A stretch of 64,000 nt of DNA from Dactylosporangium sp040605635 (GCF_040605635.1 NZ_JBEXDG010000011.1:1-64000), one strand, 5' to 3'; positions 27,718-36,662 are shown, counted from the stretch's first letter. The notes: generated from the letters alone by a model not told the origin. Made by a program: numbers and translations.

Positions 27718-28322
27718 TGAGCCGGAGGCGCCGATGGCTGTATGCGACCTGCTGCGGCATCGCGGTCGGGCTGTTGCTCGGCGGGATCGTGGGTGTCGTG
27801 GCCGGTGTCGTCGCCGTGGTCGCGGCGGAGCGGTTGCTGCGGCGGGTCGAGTCCCGGCGCGTGCGGCAGGAGCGGGTCAAGGCACAGGGAGACCTGCCGT
27901 TCGCGACGGAGCTGCTCGCCGCGGCGTTGAGGACCGGCGCGCCACCCGACCGCGCGGCGATCGTGGTCGGGGAGGCCGTCGGCGGGCCGGTCGGGTCCAG
28001 GTTGACGCTCGTCGGACGGGCACTGCGGCTCGGTGCGTCACCGCGGGACGCCTGGGCGCACCTGGCCGACCTGCCCGGCGGGCGGCGGCTTTCCCGGGTC
28101 GCCGCCCGCAGCGCCGACCGTGGCACGGCGTTGACCCAGGCCCTCGAGCGGCAAGCGGCCGACCTGCGGGTCGCGAAGGCCGCCGCCGGCGAGGCGTCGG
28201 CGCGCCGGGTCGGCGTGCTGGTGGTGCTGCCGCTCGGGGTGTGCTTCCTTCCCGCGTTCGTGCTGATCGGTGTCGTGCCGGTCGTCGCCGCCATCATCCG
28301 CGACGTGGTGAGGGTGCTGTGA
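27717..28322 (+). CDS. tadC: Tad pilus inner-membrane protein TadC (T2SSF domain)
   Basis: 201 residues from ATG 27717, sharing one base with the tadB stop (TGATG). N-terminal helices (about 8-45), the T2SSF core (LPFATELLAAALRTGAPPDRA, WAHLADLPGGRRLSRVAARS) and a C-terminal hydrophobic hairpin (about 165-195). It is short compared with full TadC, as is usual for the actinobacterial version. Partner of TadB in the platform complex. Confidence 0.85.
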   Translation: MSRRRRWLYATCCGIAVGLLLGGIVGVVAGVVAVVAAERLLRRVESRRVRQERVKAQGDLPFATELLAAALRTGAPPDRAAIVVGEAVGGPVGSRLTLVGRALRLGASPRDAWAHLADLPGGRRLSRVAARSADRGTALTQALERQAADLRVAKAAAGEASARRVGVLVVLPLGVCFLPAFVLIGVVPVVAAIIRDVVRVL

Positions 28323-28372
28323 GTCGTAGTTCGTCGATTGATTTGGTCCAGCGTCACCGTGAAGGAGCACCA

Positions 28373-28552
28373 GTGCCCAACCTCCGCGCCCGTTTCCGTG
28401 CCCTGCGCAGGGAAGACCGTGGATCGCACAGCATCGAATACGTCCTGGTCATCGGCGTCGGGGTGGCCCTCGCCGCGGTGTTGCTGAAGGTGGTCATGTC
28501 GGATTCGACGTACGACGCCATGTTCCGGATGATCGGCGGGGCGCTGGGATGA
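28373..28552 (+). CDS. flp: Flp-type pilin / DUF4244 protein
   Basis: 59 residues from GTG 28373, preceded by AAGGAG. The sequence EDRGSHSIEYVLVIG holds a textbook Flp prepilin site, G then four residues then EY (cleavage after Gly, followed by SHSIEY), and a single hydrophobic helix of about 20 residues. It is the presumed structural pilin. A longer form from GTG 28319 overlapping the tadC stop would add 18 polar residues; the RBS favours the short form, but coupling could use both. The stop overlaps tadE (ATGA). Confidence 0.85.
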   Translation: MPNLRARFRALRREDRGSHSIEYVLVIGVGVALAAVLLKVVMSDSTYDAMFRMIGGALG

Positions 28553-28962
28553 GAGACGACCGGGATCGTGGCGCCTGCCGTGGGGGTCCGTGGCGCCGGC
28601 GGAGATGGACGCTTCGCACCGGCCGGGCCGACGACCGCGGGTCGGCGACGGTCGAGTTCGCCGTGACACTTCCTGGAGTCGTCGTCCTGCTGCTGATCTT
28701 CCTCGCCGGGTGGAGCGCCTTAGCGGCCAAGGTGCGCCTCACCGACGCGGCAGGTCTGGCGGCACGGGCGGCGGCCCGCGGCGAGCCGCAGGAGTCCATC
28801 GCCCGCGACACCATGCCGGCGGGCGCCACGATCTCGGTCCACCGCGACGGCGACCTCGTGCGGGTGACAGTGCGCCAACGCGTCAGCCTCGGCCCGCTGC
28901 CGTCGATCACCCTGCGCGAGGAGGCAACCGCCCTGGCCGAACCCGAAAGCAACGACCCATGA
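28549..28962 (+). CDS. tadE: TadE-like pseudopilin
   Basis: 137 residues. An Arg-rich leader (1-28) precedes DDRGSATVEFAVTLPGVVVLLLIF, the TadE motif: Gly, then SATVEF with Glu five residues after the Gly, and a hydrophobic helix. The C-terminal half is a small soluble domain. TadE pseudopilins are processed by the Tad prepilin peptidase, which is not in this window. ATGA overlaps on both sides. Confidence 0.86.
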   Translation: MRDDRDRGACRGGPWRRRRWTLRTGRADDRGSATVEFAVTLPGVVVLLLIFLAGWSALAAKVRLTDAAGLAARAAARGEPQESIARDTMPAGATISVHRDGDLVRVTVRQRVSLGPLPSITLREEATALAEPESNDP

Positions 28963-29717
28963 CCCGCGAGCGAGTCGCGACAGGCGGCCGAGGGGTCATT
29001 GGCCGCCTACGAAAGGTCGTGGCCGGCAATCGAGGAATCAATTGCCGCCCGCGGGAGGTCGTTGTCGGAAGCCGAGTGGGCCTGAGCCACTTGCAGGGGT
29101 TCATGGTCCAGGCCCGATGGTCTGCTCGCCGCTTGTGGTGGTCCGTGGTTCGGGGTCGAGGGGTCGTTGGCCGCTTGTGGTGGTCTGCGGTCCGGGATCG
29201 AGGGGCTGTTGGCCGCTTGTGGTGGTCCGTGGTCCGGGATCGAGAGGCCGTTGGCCGCTTGCGGGAAGTTGTGATGCAGGGCCGAGGGACCATGAGCCGC
29301 TCGCGGAAGGTCGTGGTTCGGGTCGGCGGTGTCATGGTCTGTGGGCGGGGCGCCGCGGCGCGGGATCGGGGGTCTATCTCGCTGGTGATGGTCATCGTCG
29401 GGGTCGTGTGTGTCGCGGCGCTCGTCATTGGGCTCGGGCTGGGTGGCGCCCGCGTCGCGCGGCACAGGGCGCAGAACGCCGCTGATGCGGGTGCGCTGGC
29501 CGGCGCGGTGTGGGCGGTCGACGGTTCGCAGGCCGCCTGTGCGATTGCCGGCCGGGTGGTTTCGGCCAATGACGCCAGGCTGGTCAGTTGCGCGGTCGAC
29601 GGGCTCGACGTGCGCGTGACGGTCGAGGTCCTTATGGGCGACGGGATACCCGCGGGCAGAGCGAGCGCCCGCGCGGGGCCGGTCCGCGACTTCGGCATGG
29701 AAGCCGACGGTGACTGA
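28959..29717 (+). CDS. TadG-like / Rv3654c-type Tad protein with expanded N-terminal repeats
   Basis: 252 residues from ATG 28959, overlapping the tadE stop. The functional part looks like residues 137-252: DRGSISLVMVIVGVVCVAALV, one membrane helix, then RHRAQNAADAGALAGA, the TadE/G-like Rv3654c pattern. Everything before it (16-141) is nine units of a 14-residue repeat (RLWWSVVRGRGVVG and variants), encoded by a 42-bp minisatellite. The last unit contains the native RDRGSIS, so the array seems to have grown from this spot. A shorter product from ATG 29331 is conceivable but has no RBS. Confidence 0.8.
   Translation: MTRERVATGGRGVIGRLRKVVAGNRGINCRPREVVVGSRVGLSHLQGFMVQARWSARRLWWSVVRGRGVVGRLWWSAVRDRGAVGRLWWSVVRDREAVGRLREVVMQGRGTMSRSRKVVVRVGGVMVCGRGAAARDRGSISLVMVIVGVVCVAALVIGLGLGGARVARHRAQNAADAGALAGAVWAVDGSQAACAIAGRVVSANDARLVSCAVDGLDVRVTVEVLMGDGIPAGRASARAGPVRDFGMEADGD
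29004..29381 (+). repeat. 42-bp minisatellite, nine units, in the tadG-like gene
   Basis: Nine in-frame 42-bp units, translated as 14-aa blocks with pattern RLxxVVxxxRGxxx. The central units (about 29130-29255) are nearly identical (CGCTTGTGGTGGTCCGTGG start); outer units are diverged. All units keep the frame open. Confidence 0.8.
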
Positions 29718-30075
29718 CCTGCCACAGATGCCGACAAGACTGACCCTGACGCGGATCCTGACGTCGATTGACCCGGTTTCCGGCGTGGATTCCTGACGTC
29801 GGCTGACAGCGAACCTGGCGCGGATGCGGACCCTGACCCCTGGCGAGGACGCTGAGGACGAGCGACCTGGCGCGGGCGCCCGACGGTGACTGATTCGTCT
29901 CGGTCGCTAACCGTAGCTCCGGTCGCTGACGACGGCCAGGGCCGCTGACGGCCGCTCCGGTCGCAGACGACGGCCGAGGGAGCGCTGACGACTGACGACG
30001 AGACGGCCGCTCCGGTCGCTGACGACAGTCCGGGGGGTGCGCTGACGACTGACGAGTGCTGACGACTGAGGAGCG
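29718..30075. other. degenerate-repeat spacer between the Tad operon and the helicase
   Basis: 358 bp between convergent genes, no gene seen. The left half is rich in degenerate GACCCTGACGCGGATCCTGACG units; the right half has several copies of CCGCTCCGGTCGCTGACGAC and GCTGACGACTGACGA. No strong terminator hairpin is obvious. Confidence 0.5.
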
Positions 30076-31716
30076 CTACAGCGTGGCAAGGACGAGTGAC
30101 AGGACTTGGACGGCGTCGTGTTTGTTGAGGGGATTGTTGCCGTTGCCGCACTTGGGGGACTGCACGCACGATGGGCAGCCCTGCTCGCAGCGGCATTCGG
30201 CGACGACGGCTCGGGTCGCGCCGAGCCAGTCGGTGGCCACGTCGAAGGCGCGTTCCGCGAAGCCGGCGCCGCCGGGATGGCCGTCGTAGACGAAGACGGT
30301 GGGCAGGGCGGTGTCGGCGTGCAGGGCGGTGGACAGGCCGCCGATGTCCCAGCGGTCGCAGGTGGCGACGAGCGGCAGCAGGCCGATCGACGCGTGCTCG
30401 GCGGCGTGCAGGGCACCCGGCCAGTCGACCTCGGCGATGCCGGCCGCGTCCAGAGCCTCGGGGGACACGGTCCACCAGACGGCGACGGTTTTGAGGATGC
30501 GTTCGGGGAGGTCGAGCTGGCAGGTGTCGATGACCTCGCCGCTGGAGATGCGGCGGCGCTGGTAGCTGACGACCTGCGAGGTCACCTCGACCTCGCCGAG
30601 CGAGAGCGTGACCGGGCCCGCGGTGCGGGTCTGGCGGACCGAGAGGACGGTGAGGGAGGTGACGTCGCGAGGATGGGTGCTCCAGTCGGGCTCCTCGGCG
30701 TGGACGAGAGCGACGGAGTCGGCCAGGTCGAGCTTGTCCACGACGTACGACGTGCCCTGGTGCAGGTGGACCGCGCCGGTGTGGACCTGGTGGTGCGCGG
30801 AGCCGGTGTCGACTGTGCCGAGCAGGCGTCCGGTGGCCTCCTCCACAACGGCGATCGGTCCGCCGCCCGCCCCGCGGAGGTCGACGTCGGGGCGTTGGCG
30901 TTCCGTCCAGTACCAGCCACTGGGGCGCCTCCGCAGGACCCCGGCGGCGACGAGGGCATCCAGCGTGGCCTCGGCGGTCGGGCCGAAGAGCGGCAGGTCC
31001 GCCGGGGTGATCGGCATCTCGGCGGCGGCGCAGCACAGTTGCGGCCCGAGGACGTGCGGGTTGGCGGGGTCGAGGACGGTCGCCTCGACCGGCTTGCCGA
31101 AGAGCGCTTCGGGGTGATGCACGAGGTACGTGTCCAGCGGGTCGTCCCGCGCGACCAGCACACACATCGCGTCGCGGCCTGCCCGCCCCGCGCGGCCGGC
31201 CTGCTGCCACAGGGAGGCGAGGGTACCTGGATAGCCTGAGATCAGGACCGCGTCGAGACCGACGAGGTCGACGCCGAGTTCGAGGGCGTTGGTGGAGGCG
31301 AGGCCGAGCAGGGTGCCGTCCATGAGGTCGCGTTCGAGGGCGCGGCGCTCTTCGCGGAGGTAGCCGGCGCGGTAGGCGGCGACCCGTTCGCCGAGGCCCG
31401 GCACGGCCTGGTCGAGCGACCGGCGGGTCACGCTGGCCACCACCTCGGCGCCCTTGCGTGACCGGACGAAGGCGAGCGTCCGGACACCGGCGAGGACCGC
31501 TTCGGTCAGGAGGTCAGCGGTCTCCCGCAATGCCGACCGCCGCACCGGCTCCGCGTCCCGCACCGCGAAGCCCGTAACCCGCTCGGCGGCCGCCGCCGCC
31601 AGGAACGGGTCGGGTCCCGCACCTGCTGTGGAGCCGGCCCTCGTGTCAAAGCCGGCGTCAACGCCTGCGGCGGCGCCAGGCCCTGCACCGGCGGAGCCAA
31701 CGCATGGGGCGAGGCC
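30076..31716 (-). CDS. DEAD/DEAH-box helicase, C-terminal part with DUF1998 (broken by gap)
   Basis: Reading from the gap to the stop at 30076, about 546 residues: helicase C-terminal domain (TLAFVRSRKGAEVVA, GTLLGLASTNALELGVDL, ISGYPGTLASLWQQAGRAGR) then a DUF1998/MrfA-type domain ending with a zinc-binding cluster CRCEQGCPSCVQSPKC. With the N-terminal part at 31817-33022 it forms one gene of the YprA/MrfA or Rv3649/SCO3550 type, a 3'-5' DNA helicase implicated in repair. The two pieces are out of frame only because the gap length is arbitrary. Convergent with the Tad operon. Confidence 0.88.
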   Translation of the reverse strand, partial: GLAPCVGSAGAGPGAAAGVDAGFDTRAGSTAGAGPDPFLAAAAAERVTGFAVRDAEPVRRSALRETADLLTEAVLAGVRTLAFVRSRKGAEVVASVTRRSLDQAVPGLGERVAAYRAGYLREERRALERDLMDGTLLGLASTNALELGVDLVGLDAVLISGYPGTLASLWQQAGRAGRAGRDAMCVLVARDDPLDTYLVHHPEALFGKPVEATVLDPANPHVLGPQLCCAAAEMPITPADLPLFGPTAEATLDALVAAGVLRRRPSGWYWTERQRPDVDLRGAGGGPIAVVEEATGRLLGTVDTGSAHHQVHTGAVHLHQGTSYVVDKLDLADSVALVHAEEPDWSTHPRDVTSLTVLSVRQTRTAGPVTLSLGEVEVTSQVVSYQRRRISSGEVIDTCQLDLPERILKTVAVWWTVSPEALDAAGIAEVDWPGALHAAEHASIGLLPLVATCDRWDIGGLSTALHADTALPTVFVYDGHPGGAGFAERAFDVATDWLGATRAVVAECRCEQGCPSCVQSPKCGNGNNPLNKHDAVQVLSLVLATL

Positions 31717-31816
31717 NNNNNNNNNNNNNNNNNNNNNNNNNNNNNNNNNNNNNNNNNNNNNNNNNNNNNNNNNNNNNNNNNNNNNNNNNNNNNNNNNNNN
31801 NNNNNNNNNNNNNNNN
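31717..31816. other. assembly gap (100 N)
   Basis: Exactly 100 N, the usual placeholder for unknown length, lying directly beside a 15-bp tandem repeat in the helicase gene. Missing sequence is probably further repeat plus linker. Confidence 0.98.
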
Positions 31817-31926
31817 GGCGCCAGGGACGGCGGCGCCAGGGACGGCGGCGCCAGGGACGGCGGCGCCAGGGACGGCGGCGCCAGGGACGGCGGCGCCAGG
31901 GACGGCGGCGCCAGGGACGGCGGCGC
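31817..31926. repeat. 15-bp tandem repeat at the gap edge
   Basis: About seven perfect copies of GGCGCCAGGGACGGC ending at the N-run. On the helicase strand they encode (AVPGA)n within an Ala/Pro linker between the two RecA lobes. The tract runs straight into the gap, so its true copy number is unknown. Confidence 0.95.
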
Positions 31927-33022
31927 TGGCATGTGCGGTGAGGGCGGCTCCGGGGGCTGCTTCAGGGGTGGCTTTGCGGACGGCAGCGCTGGGATGTGCG
32001 GTGAGGGCGGCTTCGCTGGTGGCGGTGGTAGTGAGGCCGGCGCCGGGGAGTGTGGTGAGGGCTGCGTCACGTGTGCCGGCGGCGGGGGTGATGCCTGCGG
32101 CGAAGGCGGCGACCGAGTCCGCGACAGCGGCGAAGACAGGGCTTCCGGAGAAGCCGGGGTCGGCAACGCCCGGAAAAGTGTCCTCGAACGAGGAAAGCGA
32201 CGAGGAATGCGCCGGGGAAGGCAACGAGGAAGGCGACGGGGGCAGCAGTGGTGGCTCCCACAGCGCGAACGTCACCCCGCCCCGCGGCGAAGCGTCCTCC
32301 GTCACAGCGGTCATCGGCAGGCCGACCAGCCTGGACCCGGAAGCCTGGGGGTCGCCCGAGGTCGCCGAGGCCAGGACGAAGCACGGGGCGGGCAGGCCGC
32401 GTGGCGTGTAGCGAGCAGTCACCCGGCGGAGGCGGCGCAGGACGTGGGCGACGTGGGAGCCGAAGACGCCGCGGTACGTGTGGCACTCGTCGACGACCAC
32501 GAAGCGTAGGCCGCGCAGGAAACGGGTCCACGAGGCGTGGTTGGGCAGGATGCCGTGGTGGAGCATGTCGGGGTTGGTGAGGACGAAGCGGGCGTGCTGG
32601 CGGACCCAGTCGCGTTCCTCGCGGGAGGTGTCGCCGTCATACGTGGCCGGGCGGATGCCGGGCAGGTCGAGGGCGGTCAGCGAGCGAAGCTGGTCGGCGG
32701 CCAGGGCCTTCGTCGGTGAGATGTAGAGCACGGTCGCCCTGTCGTCGCGCAACAGGGCAGCGAGGGTCGGCAGTTGGTAGGCGAGGGACTTGCCGGACCC
32801 CGTGCCGGTGGCGATGACGGTGTGGGTGCCGGACCAGGCCAGGGAGGCCGCAAGCGCCTGGTGGGTCCACGGGAGAGCGATGCCGGACGCGGCGATGAGC
32901 GCGGGCGGGGCCCACGAGGGCCATGGAGCGGTCGACCCGGCGCGGGGCGGCACGTGCTCGACATGGGTGAGCGACTCGGCGCGGCGGGACGGTAGGAAGG
33001 AGAGCGGAAGAACGGCCGTCAC
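31817..33022 (-). CDS. DEAD/DEAH-box helicase, N-terminal part (broken by gap)
   Basis: About 400 residues from GTG 33022: RecA1 lobe with the Q-like PWTHQALAA, Walker A TGTGSGKSLAYQ, ISPTKALAADQ, NPDMLHH, Walker B VVDECHTYRG and motif III ASATSGDP. After RecA1 a long low-complexity Ala/Ser/Pro insertion (over 120 residues, ending in AVPGA repeats) leads into the gap; related helicases have a much shorter linker here. TAGAGT lies 7 nt before the GTG, indicating a leaderless transcript; the ATG at 33076 is an alternative start. Divergent from the bldG-like gene. Confidence 0.88.
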
Positions 33023-33202
33023 GTCCAGCACTCTAAGACAGATGTTCGAAGAGATGGCGCGGTACACGTGTGGCAATTGTGGGAAACAGGGTGGACGCGT
33101 CGCCTTGTGGGGGCGTCGATGGTTAGATGCCCGAGAGGCTCAATGCGGGCAGCGTCCGCTGAAGAGCAGTGAAGCCCCGAACCGCCAGAAGAGGAGGTCC
33201 GC

Positions 33203-33565
33203 ATGGAGCTGTCGTTGTCGACGTACGACTCCGGCGACCACACAGTGCTCGAAGTCGGCGGTGAGGTGGATGTGTACACCGCTCCGCGGCTTCGCGAGAA
33301 GCTGGTCGAGCTCGTCGAGACGGGTGCCCGTCACGTCGTGGTCGATTTGAGCCGGGTGGAGTTCCTCGACTCGACCGGGCTCGGTGTGCTCGTCGGCGCC
33401 TTGAAGCGGCTGCGGGGTGTCAATGGCACGTTCGGGCTGGTGTGCGCGCACGAGCGGCTCCTGAAGATCTTCCGGATCACCGCCTTGGATCGGGTGTTCT
33501 CCCTGTACGACTCCGTGGCCGCCGCGACCGCCGCGGCCGGCTCGGACACCGAACCCACGGCGTAG
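33203..33565 (+). CDS. bldG: STAS-domain anti-sigma factor antagonist, BldG-like
   Basis: 120 residues forming one STAS domain: LEVGGEVDVYTAPRLREKL, VVVDLSRVEFLDSTGLGVLVG with Ser57 as the expected phosphorylation site, and HERLLKIFRITALDRVFSLYDS. It matches Streptomyces BldG, which, when unphosphorylated, sequesters an anti-sigma factor and so controls stress and development sigma factors. Followed 4 bp later by an anti-sigma-like ATPase and preceded by the divergent helicase, the same neighbourhood as in Streptomyces (from memory). RBS AAGAGGAGG. Confidence 0.9.
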   Translation: MELSLSTYDSGDHTVLEVGGEVDVYTAPRLREKLVELVETGARHVVVDLSRVEFLDSTGLGVLVGALKRLRGVNGTFGLVCAHERLLKIFRITALDRVFSLYDSVAAATAAAGSDTEPTA

Positions 33566-33569
33566 GTTC

Positions 33570-34052
33570 ATGCCCACAGTCAGGCTGTCGTTCTCGCCGG
33601 CGGCCGCACACGTCCGCACCGCCCGCCTGGTCGGTGTGGCTGTCGCGCGGCGTGCCGGGGTCGCCGAGGAGCTGCTGGAAGAGGTCAGGCTCGCGATCGG
33701 CGAGGCCTGCTCCCGTGCCGTGGCCCTGCACCGGTCGCACGGCTTGGACGACCTGGTCGATGTCGCCATGGCAGACGGCGACCGCTTCACCGTCCTGGTG
33801 GTGGACCGCGCGGCGAACGGGGCGATGGTGGCCCGGACCGAGGGTGAAACCGGTGATGAAGTTCTCGTGCTGTCGGATCCGGCGTTGCCGCTGACCACCC
33901 CGCCCGACCTGCTGGCGGAGGAGGCGGTCGCGGCGAGAATGGGGTTGGCCCTGCTCGCGGGGCTCGTCGATGATCTCAACGTGTCCGAGCTGGCCGAAGG
34001 CGTCGGCACGCAGGTCCGGATGTCGTGGCCGTTGGAGCGTCCGGCCGAGTAG
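33570..34052 (+). CDS. anti-sigma-factor-like ATPase (RsbW/ApgA type), degenerate
   Basis: 160 residues with an HATPase_c fold. The N-box region reads LAIGEACSRAV, where the Asn expected in ExxxN is Arg; the G1 box is VVDRAANG rather than DxGxG; a G2-like GLALLAGLVDD is present. This suggests weak or altered ATP/kinase activity. In Streptomyces the protein downstream of BldG is its interacting anti-sigma factor, so the likely partner here is the adjacent BldG-like protein. No RBS between the genes, so translation is probably coupled. Confidence 0.8.
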   Translation: MPTVRLSFSPAAAHVRTARLVGVAVARRAGVAEELLEEVRLAIGEACSRAVALHRSHGLDDLVDVAMADGDRFTVLVVDRAANGAMVARTEGETGDEVLVLSDPALPLTTPPDLLAEEAVAARMGLALLAGLVDDLNVSELAEGVGTQVRMSWPLERPAE

Positions 34053-34169
34053 GACGAGCGGCGCACGGGCCGACAAAGGGGCACCAAAGCAGGACCGACG
34101 GTGGTCCATCGACGAAAAGCGATCTCCGGAAACGCGCAAGTCGGTGTGACCACAGACACGCTCTGCGGC

Positions 34170-34175
34170 TAGAGT
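34170..34175 (+). promoter_or_regulatory. -10 element upstream of hppA
   Basis: TAGAGT, with GTGACC 18 nt upstream as a weak -35, about 130 bp before the hppA ATG. Position suggests a long leader; the gene has a strong RBS (AGGAGG). Confidence 0.35.
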
Positions 34176-34304
34176 ACGGCGATCGTGTATGACGGGCCTG
34201 GTCATTGGGTACCTCGACCGTCCACCACGACTCCCCCAGGGGAGAACCCGCCGCCGGCCTGACCGCTCGCGGCGCTGTCATGTGTCGGTACAGGAGGACA
34301 ACGA

Positions 34305-36662
34305 ATGTCCGCAACACTCGTCGCAGCCGACGAGATTTCCCTCAGCGGGAACAACCTGACCTATGTCGTCGTCGCGCTCGTCATCGCCTTCGTGGCGCTG
34401 GGCTTCGCGGCCGCGCTGGTCAAGGCTGTCCTCGCGACCGGTCGGGGCACCCCGAAGATGCAGGAGATCGCCGGGGCGGTGCAGGAGGGCGCGACCGCGT
34501 ACCTCACGCGCCAGTTCAAGACCCTCGGCATCTTCGTCGTCATCGCCGTGGTGGTGCTGTTCCTGCTCCCCGTGAGTGACGCCGGGGACAACGAGACCAT
34601 GATCAAGATCGGCAGGTCGGCGTTCTTCATCGTCGGCGCGGTCTTCTCGGCCTTCATCGGCGGCGCCGGTATGGCGCTGGCAACCCGCGCCAACCTGCGC
34701 GTCGCGGCGGCAGCCCGGGAAGACGGCGGCCGGGAGAAGGCGATGCAGATCGCCTTCCGCACCGGTGGCGTCGTCGGCTTCCTCACCGTGGGCCTCGGCC
34801 TGTTCGGTGCGGCGCTGGTCGTGCTGATCTTCAAGAGTGACGCCCCGACGGTCCTGGAGGGCTTCGGCTTCGGTGCCGCGCTGCTCGCGATGTTCATGCG
34901 GGTTGGCGGCGGCATCTTCACCAAGGCCGCCGACGTCGGCGCCGACCTGGTCGGCAAGATCGAGAAGGGCATCCCCGAGGACGACCCGCGCAACGCCGCC
35001 ACCATCGCCGACAACGTCGGGGACAACGTGGGTGACTGCGCCGGCATGGCCGCGGACCTCTTCGAGTCCTACGCCGTGACCCTGGTCGCCGCGCTGATCC
35101 TCGGTCGCGCCGCGTTCGGCGAGCAGGGCCTGGTCTTCCCGCTCATCGTCTCCACGATCGGCGTCATCGTCGCGATCCTCGGGGTGGCGCTCACCCGCCT
35201 GCGCCCCTCCGACCGCAACGGCCTGGTCGCCATCAACCGGGCGTTCTACATCTCCGCCGTCATCTCCATCGTGATGGTCGCCGGTGCCGCCCTGTTCTAC
35301 CTGCCGTCCAAGTGGTCCGGCCTGACCGGCGAAAGCGACAGCCTGAAGGCGATCAAGGCGCTTGCCGGTGGCGACGCCCCGCCGTTCGGCCCGAACGTCA
35401 CCGCGATCATCGCCTGCGCCATCGGCATCGTGCTGGCCGCCGTCGTCCTGGCGCTGACCGGGTACTTCACCGAGACCGAGCGGCGCCCTGTCCGGGACAT
35501 CGGCAAGAGCGCGCTCACCGGTCCCGCCACCGTGGTGCTCGCCGGCATCAGCGTCGGCTTCGAGTCGGCCGTCTACTCCGCGCTCGTCATCGGCGCCGGC
35601 GTGTTCGGCGCGTTCCTGCTCGGCGGCGGCTCGATCACGCTGTCGCTGTTCGCGGTCGCCATGGCCGGCACCGGCCTGCTCACCACCGTCGGCGTCATCG
35701 TCGCGATGGACACGTTCGGCCCGATCAGCGACAACGCGCAGGGCATCGCCGAGATGTCCGGTGACATCGACGAGCGCGGCGCCCGCACGCTGACCGAGCT
35801 CGACGCGGTCGGCAACACCACCAAGGCGATCACCAAGGGCATTGCGATCGCCACGGCGGTCCTCGCCGCGACGGCGCTGTTCGGGTCCTACACCGACTCG
35901 ATCCTGAAGGAGTTCACCCAGGTCGAGGTGGACAAGTTCCTGAACGTGGCCAACCCGGGCAACCTGGTCGGCCTGCTCATCGGTGCCGCGGTCGTGTTCC
36001 TCTTCTCGGGCCTGGCGGTCAACGCCGTCGCCCGCTCGGCCGGTTCGGTCGTGATCGAGGTACGCCGTCAGTTCCGCGAGTTCCCGGGCATCATGGACTA
36101 CTCCCAGCGCCCGGAGTACGGCAAGGTCGTCGACATCTGCACCCGTGACGCCCAGCGTGAGCTCATCACGCCGGGTCTGCTCGCGGTGTTGGCGCCGATC
36201 GCGGTCGGCTTCGGCCTCGGTGTCGGCCCGCTCGCGGCCTACCTCGCCGGTGCGATCGGCACGGGCACGCTCATGGCGGTCTTCCTGTCCAACTCCGGTG
36301 GGGCATGGGACAACGCGAAGAAGCTCGTCGAGGACGGCACGCACGGCGGCAAGGGCTCACCGGCGCACGAGGCGACGATCATCGGTGACACCGTCGGTGA
36401 CCCGTTCAAGGACACCGCCGGCCCGGCGATCAACCCGCTGATCAAGGTGATGAACCTGGTCGCGCTGCTCATCGCACCTGCCGTGGTCGTCTACACCACC
36501 GGCGACGGCAACCCGGGGATCCGGTTCTCCATCGCGATCGGTGCGGCGTTGATCATCGCCGCCGCCGTGGTCATCAACAAGCGCAAGCCGGTTTCGGTCG
36601 ACGCCGGTAACGGCGACGACACCCCCTCGCAGGAGGCGGCCCCGGAGCGGGTCACCGCCTGA
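34305..36662 (+). CDS. hppA: K+-insensitive H+-translocating membrane pyrophosphatase
   Basis: 785 residues, about 16 membrane helices. The pyrophosphate-binding loop is intact (DVGADLVGKIEKGIPEDD, then NAATIADNVGDNVGDCAGM) and the second acidic loops DTFGPISDNAQGIAEM and ATIIGDTVGDPFKDTAGPA are present. GNTTKAITKG has Lys where K+-dependent enzymes have Ala, placing it in the K+-independent, proton-pumping class. It couples hydrolysis of PPi to proton export across the cell membrane. A short Glu/Asp-rich tail extends beyond the core. A strong hairpin follows. Confidence 0.97.
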   Translation: MSATLVAADEISLSGNNLTYVVVALVIAFVALGFAAALVKAVLATGRGTPKMQEIAGAVQEGATAYLTRQFKTLGIFVVIAVVVLFLLPVSDAGDNETMIKIGRSAFFIVGAVFSAFIGGAGMALATRANLRVAAAAREDGGREKAMQIAFRTGGVVGFLTVGLGLFGAALVVLIFKSDAPTVLEGFGFGAALLAMFMRVGGGIFTKAADVGADLVGKIEKGIPEDDPRNAATIADNVGDNVGDCAGMAADLFESYAVTLVAALILGRAAFGEQGLVFPLIVSTIGVIVAILGVALTRLRPSDRNGLVAINRAFYISAVISIVMVAGAALFYLPSKWSGLTGESDSLKAIKALAGGDAPPFGPNVTAIIACAIGIVLAAVVLALTGYFTETERRPVRDIGKSALTGPATVVLAGISVGFESAVYSALVIGAGVFGAFLLGGGSITLSLFAVAMAGTGLLTTVGVIVAMDTFGPISDNAQGIAEMSGDIDERGARTLTELDAVGNTTKAITKGIAIATAVLAATALFGSYTDSILKEFTQVEVDKFLNVANPGNLVGLLIGAAVVFLFSGLAVNAVARSAGSVVIEVRRQFREFPGIMDYSQRPEYGKVVDICTRDAQRELITPGLLAVLAPIAVGFGLGVGPLAAYLAGAIGTGTLMAVFLSNSGGAWDNAKKLVEDGTHGGKGSPAHEATIIGDTVGDPFKDTAGPAINPLIKVMNLVALLIAPAVVVYTTGDGNPGIRFSIAIGAALIIAAAVVINKRKPVSVDAGNGDDTPSQEAAPERVTA

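Noticed and set aside
28907..31210. A 767-codon minus frame across tadE/tadG and the helicase end
   Set aside because: Reads repeat DNA and out-of-frame helicase sequence; no domain.
34278..36344. A 688-codon frame antisense to hppA
   Set aside because: The sense strand encodes the complete proton pyrophosphatase; the antisense product is Asp/Arg/Gly-rich noise.
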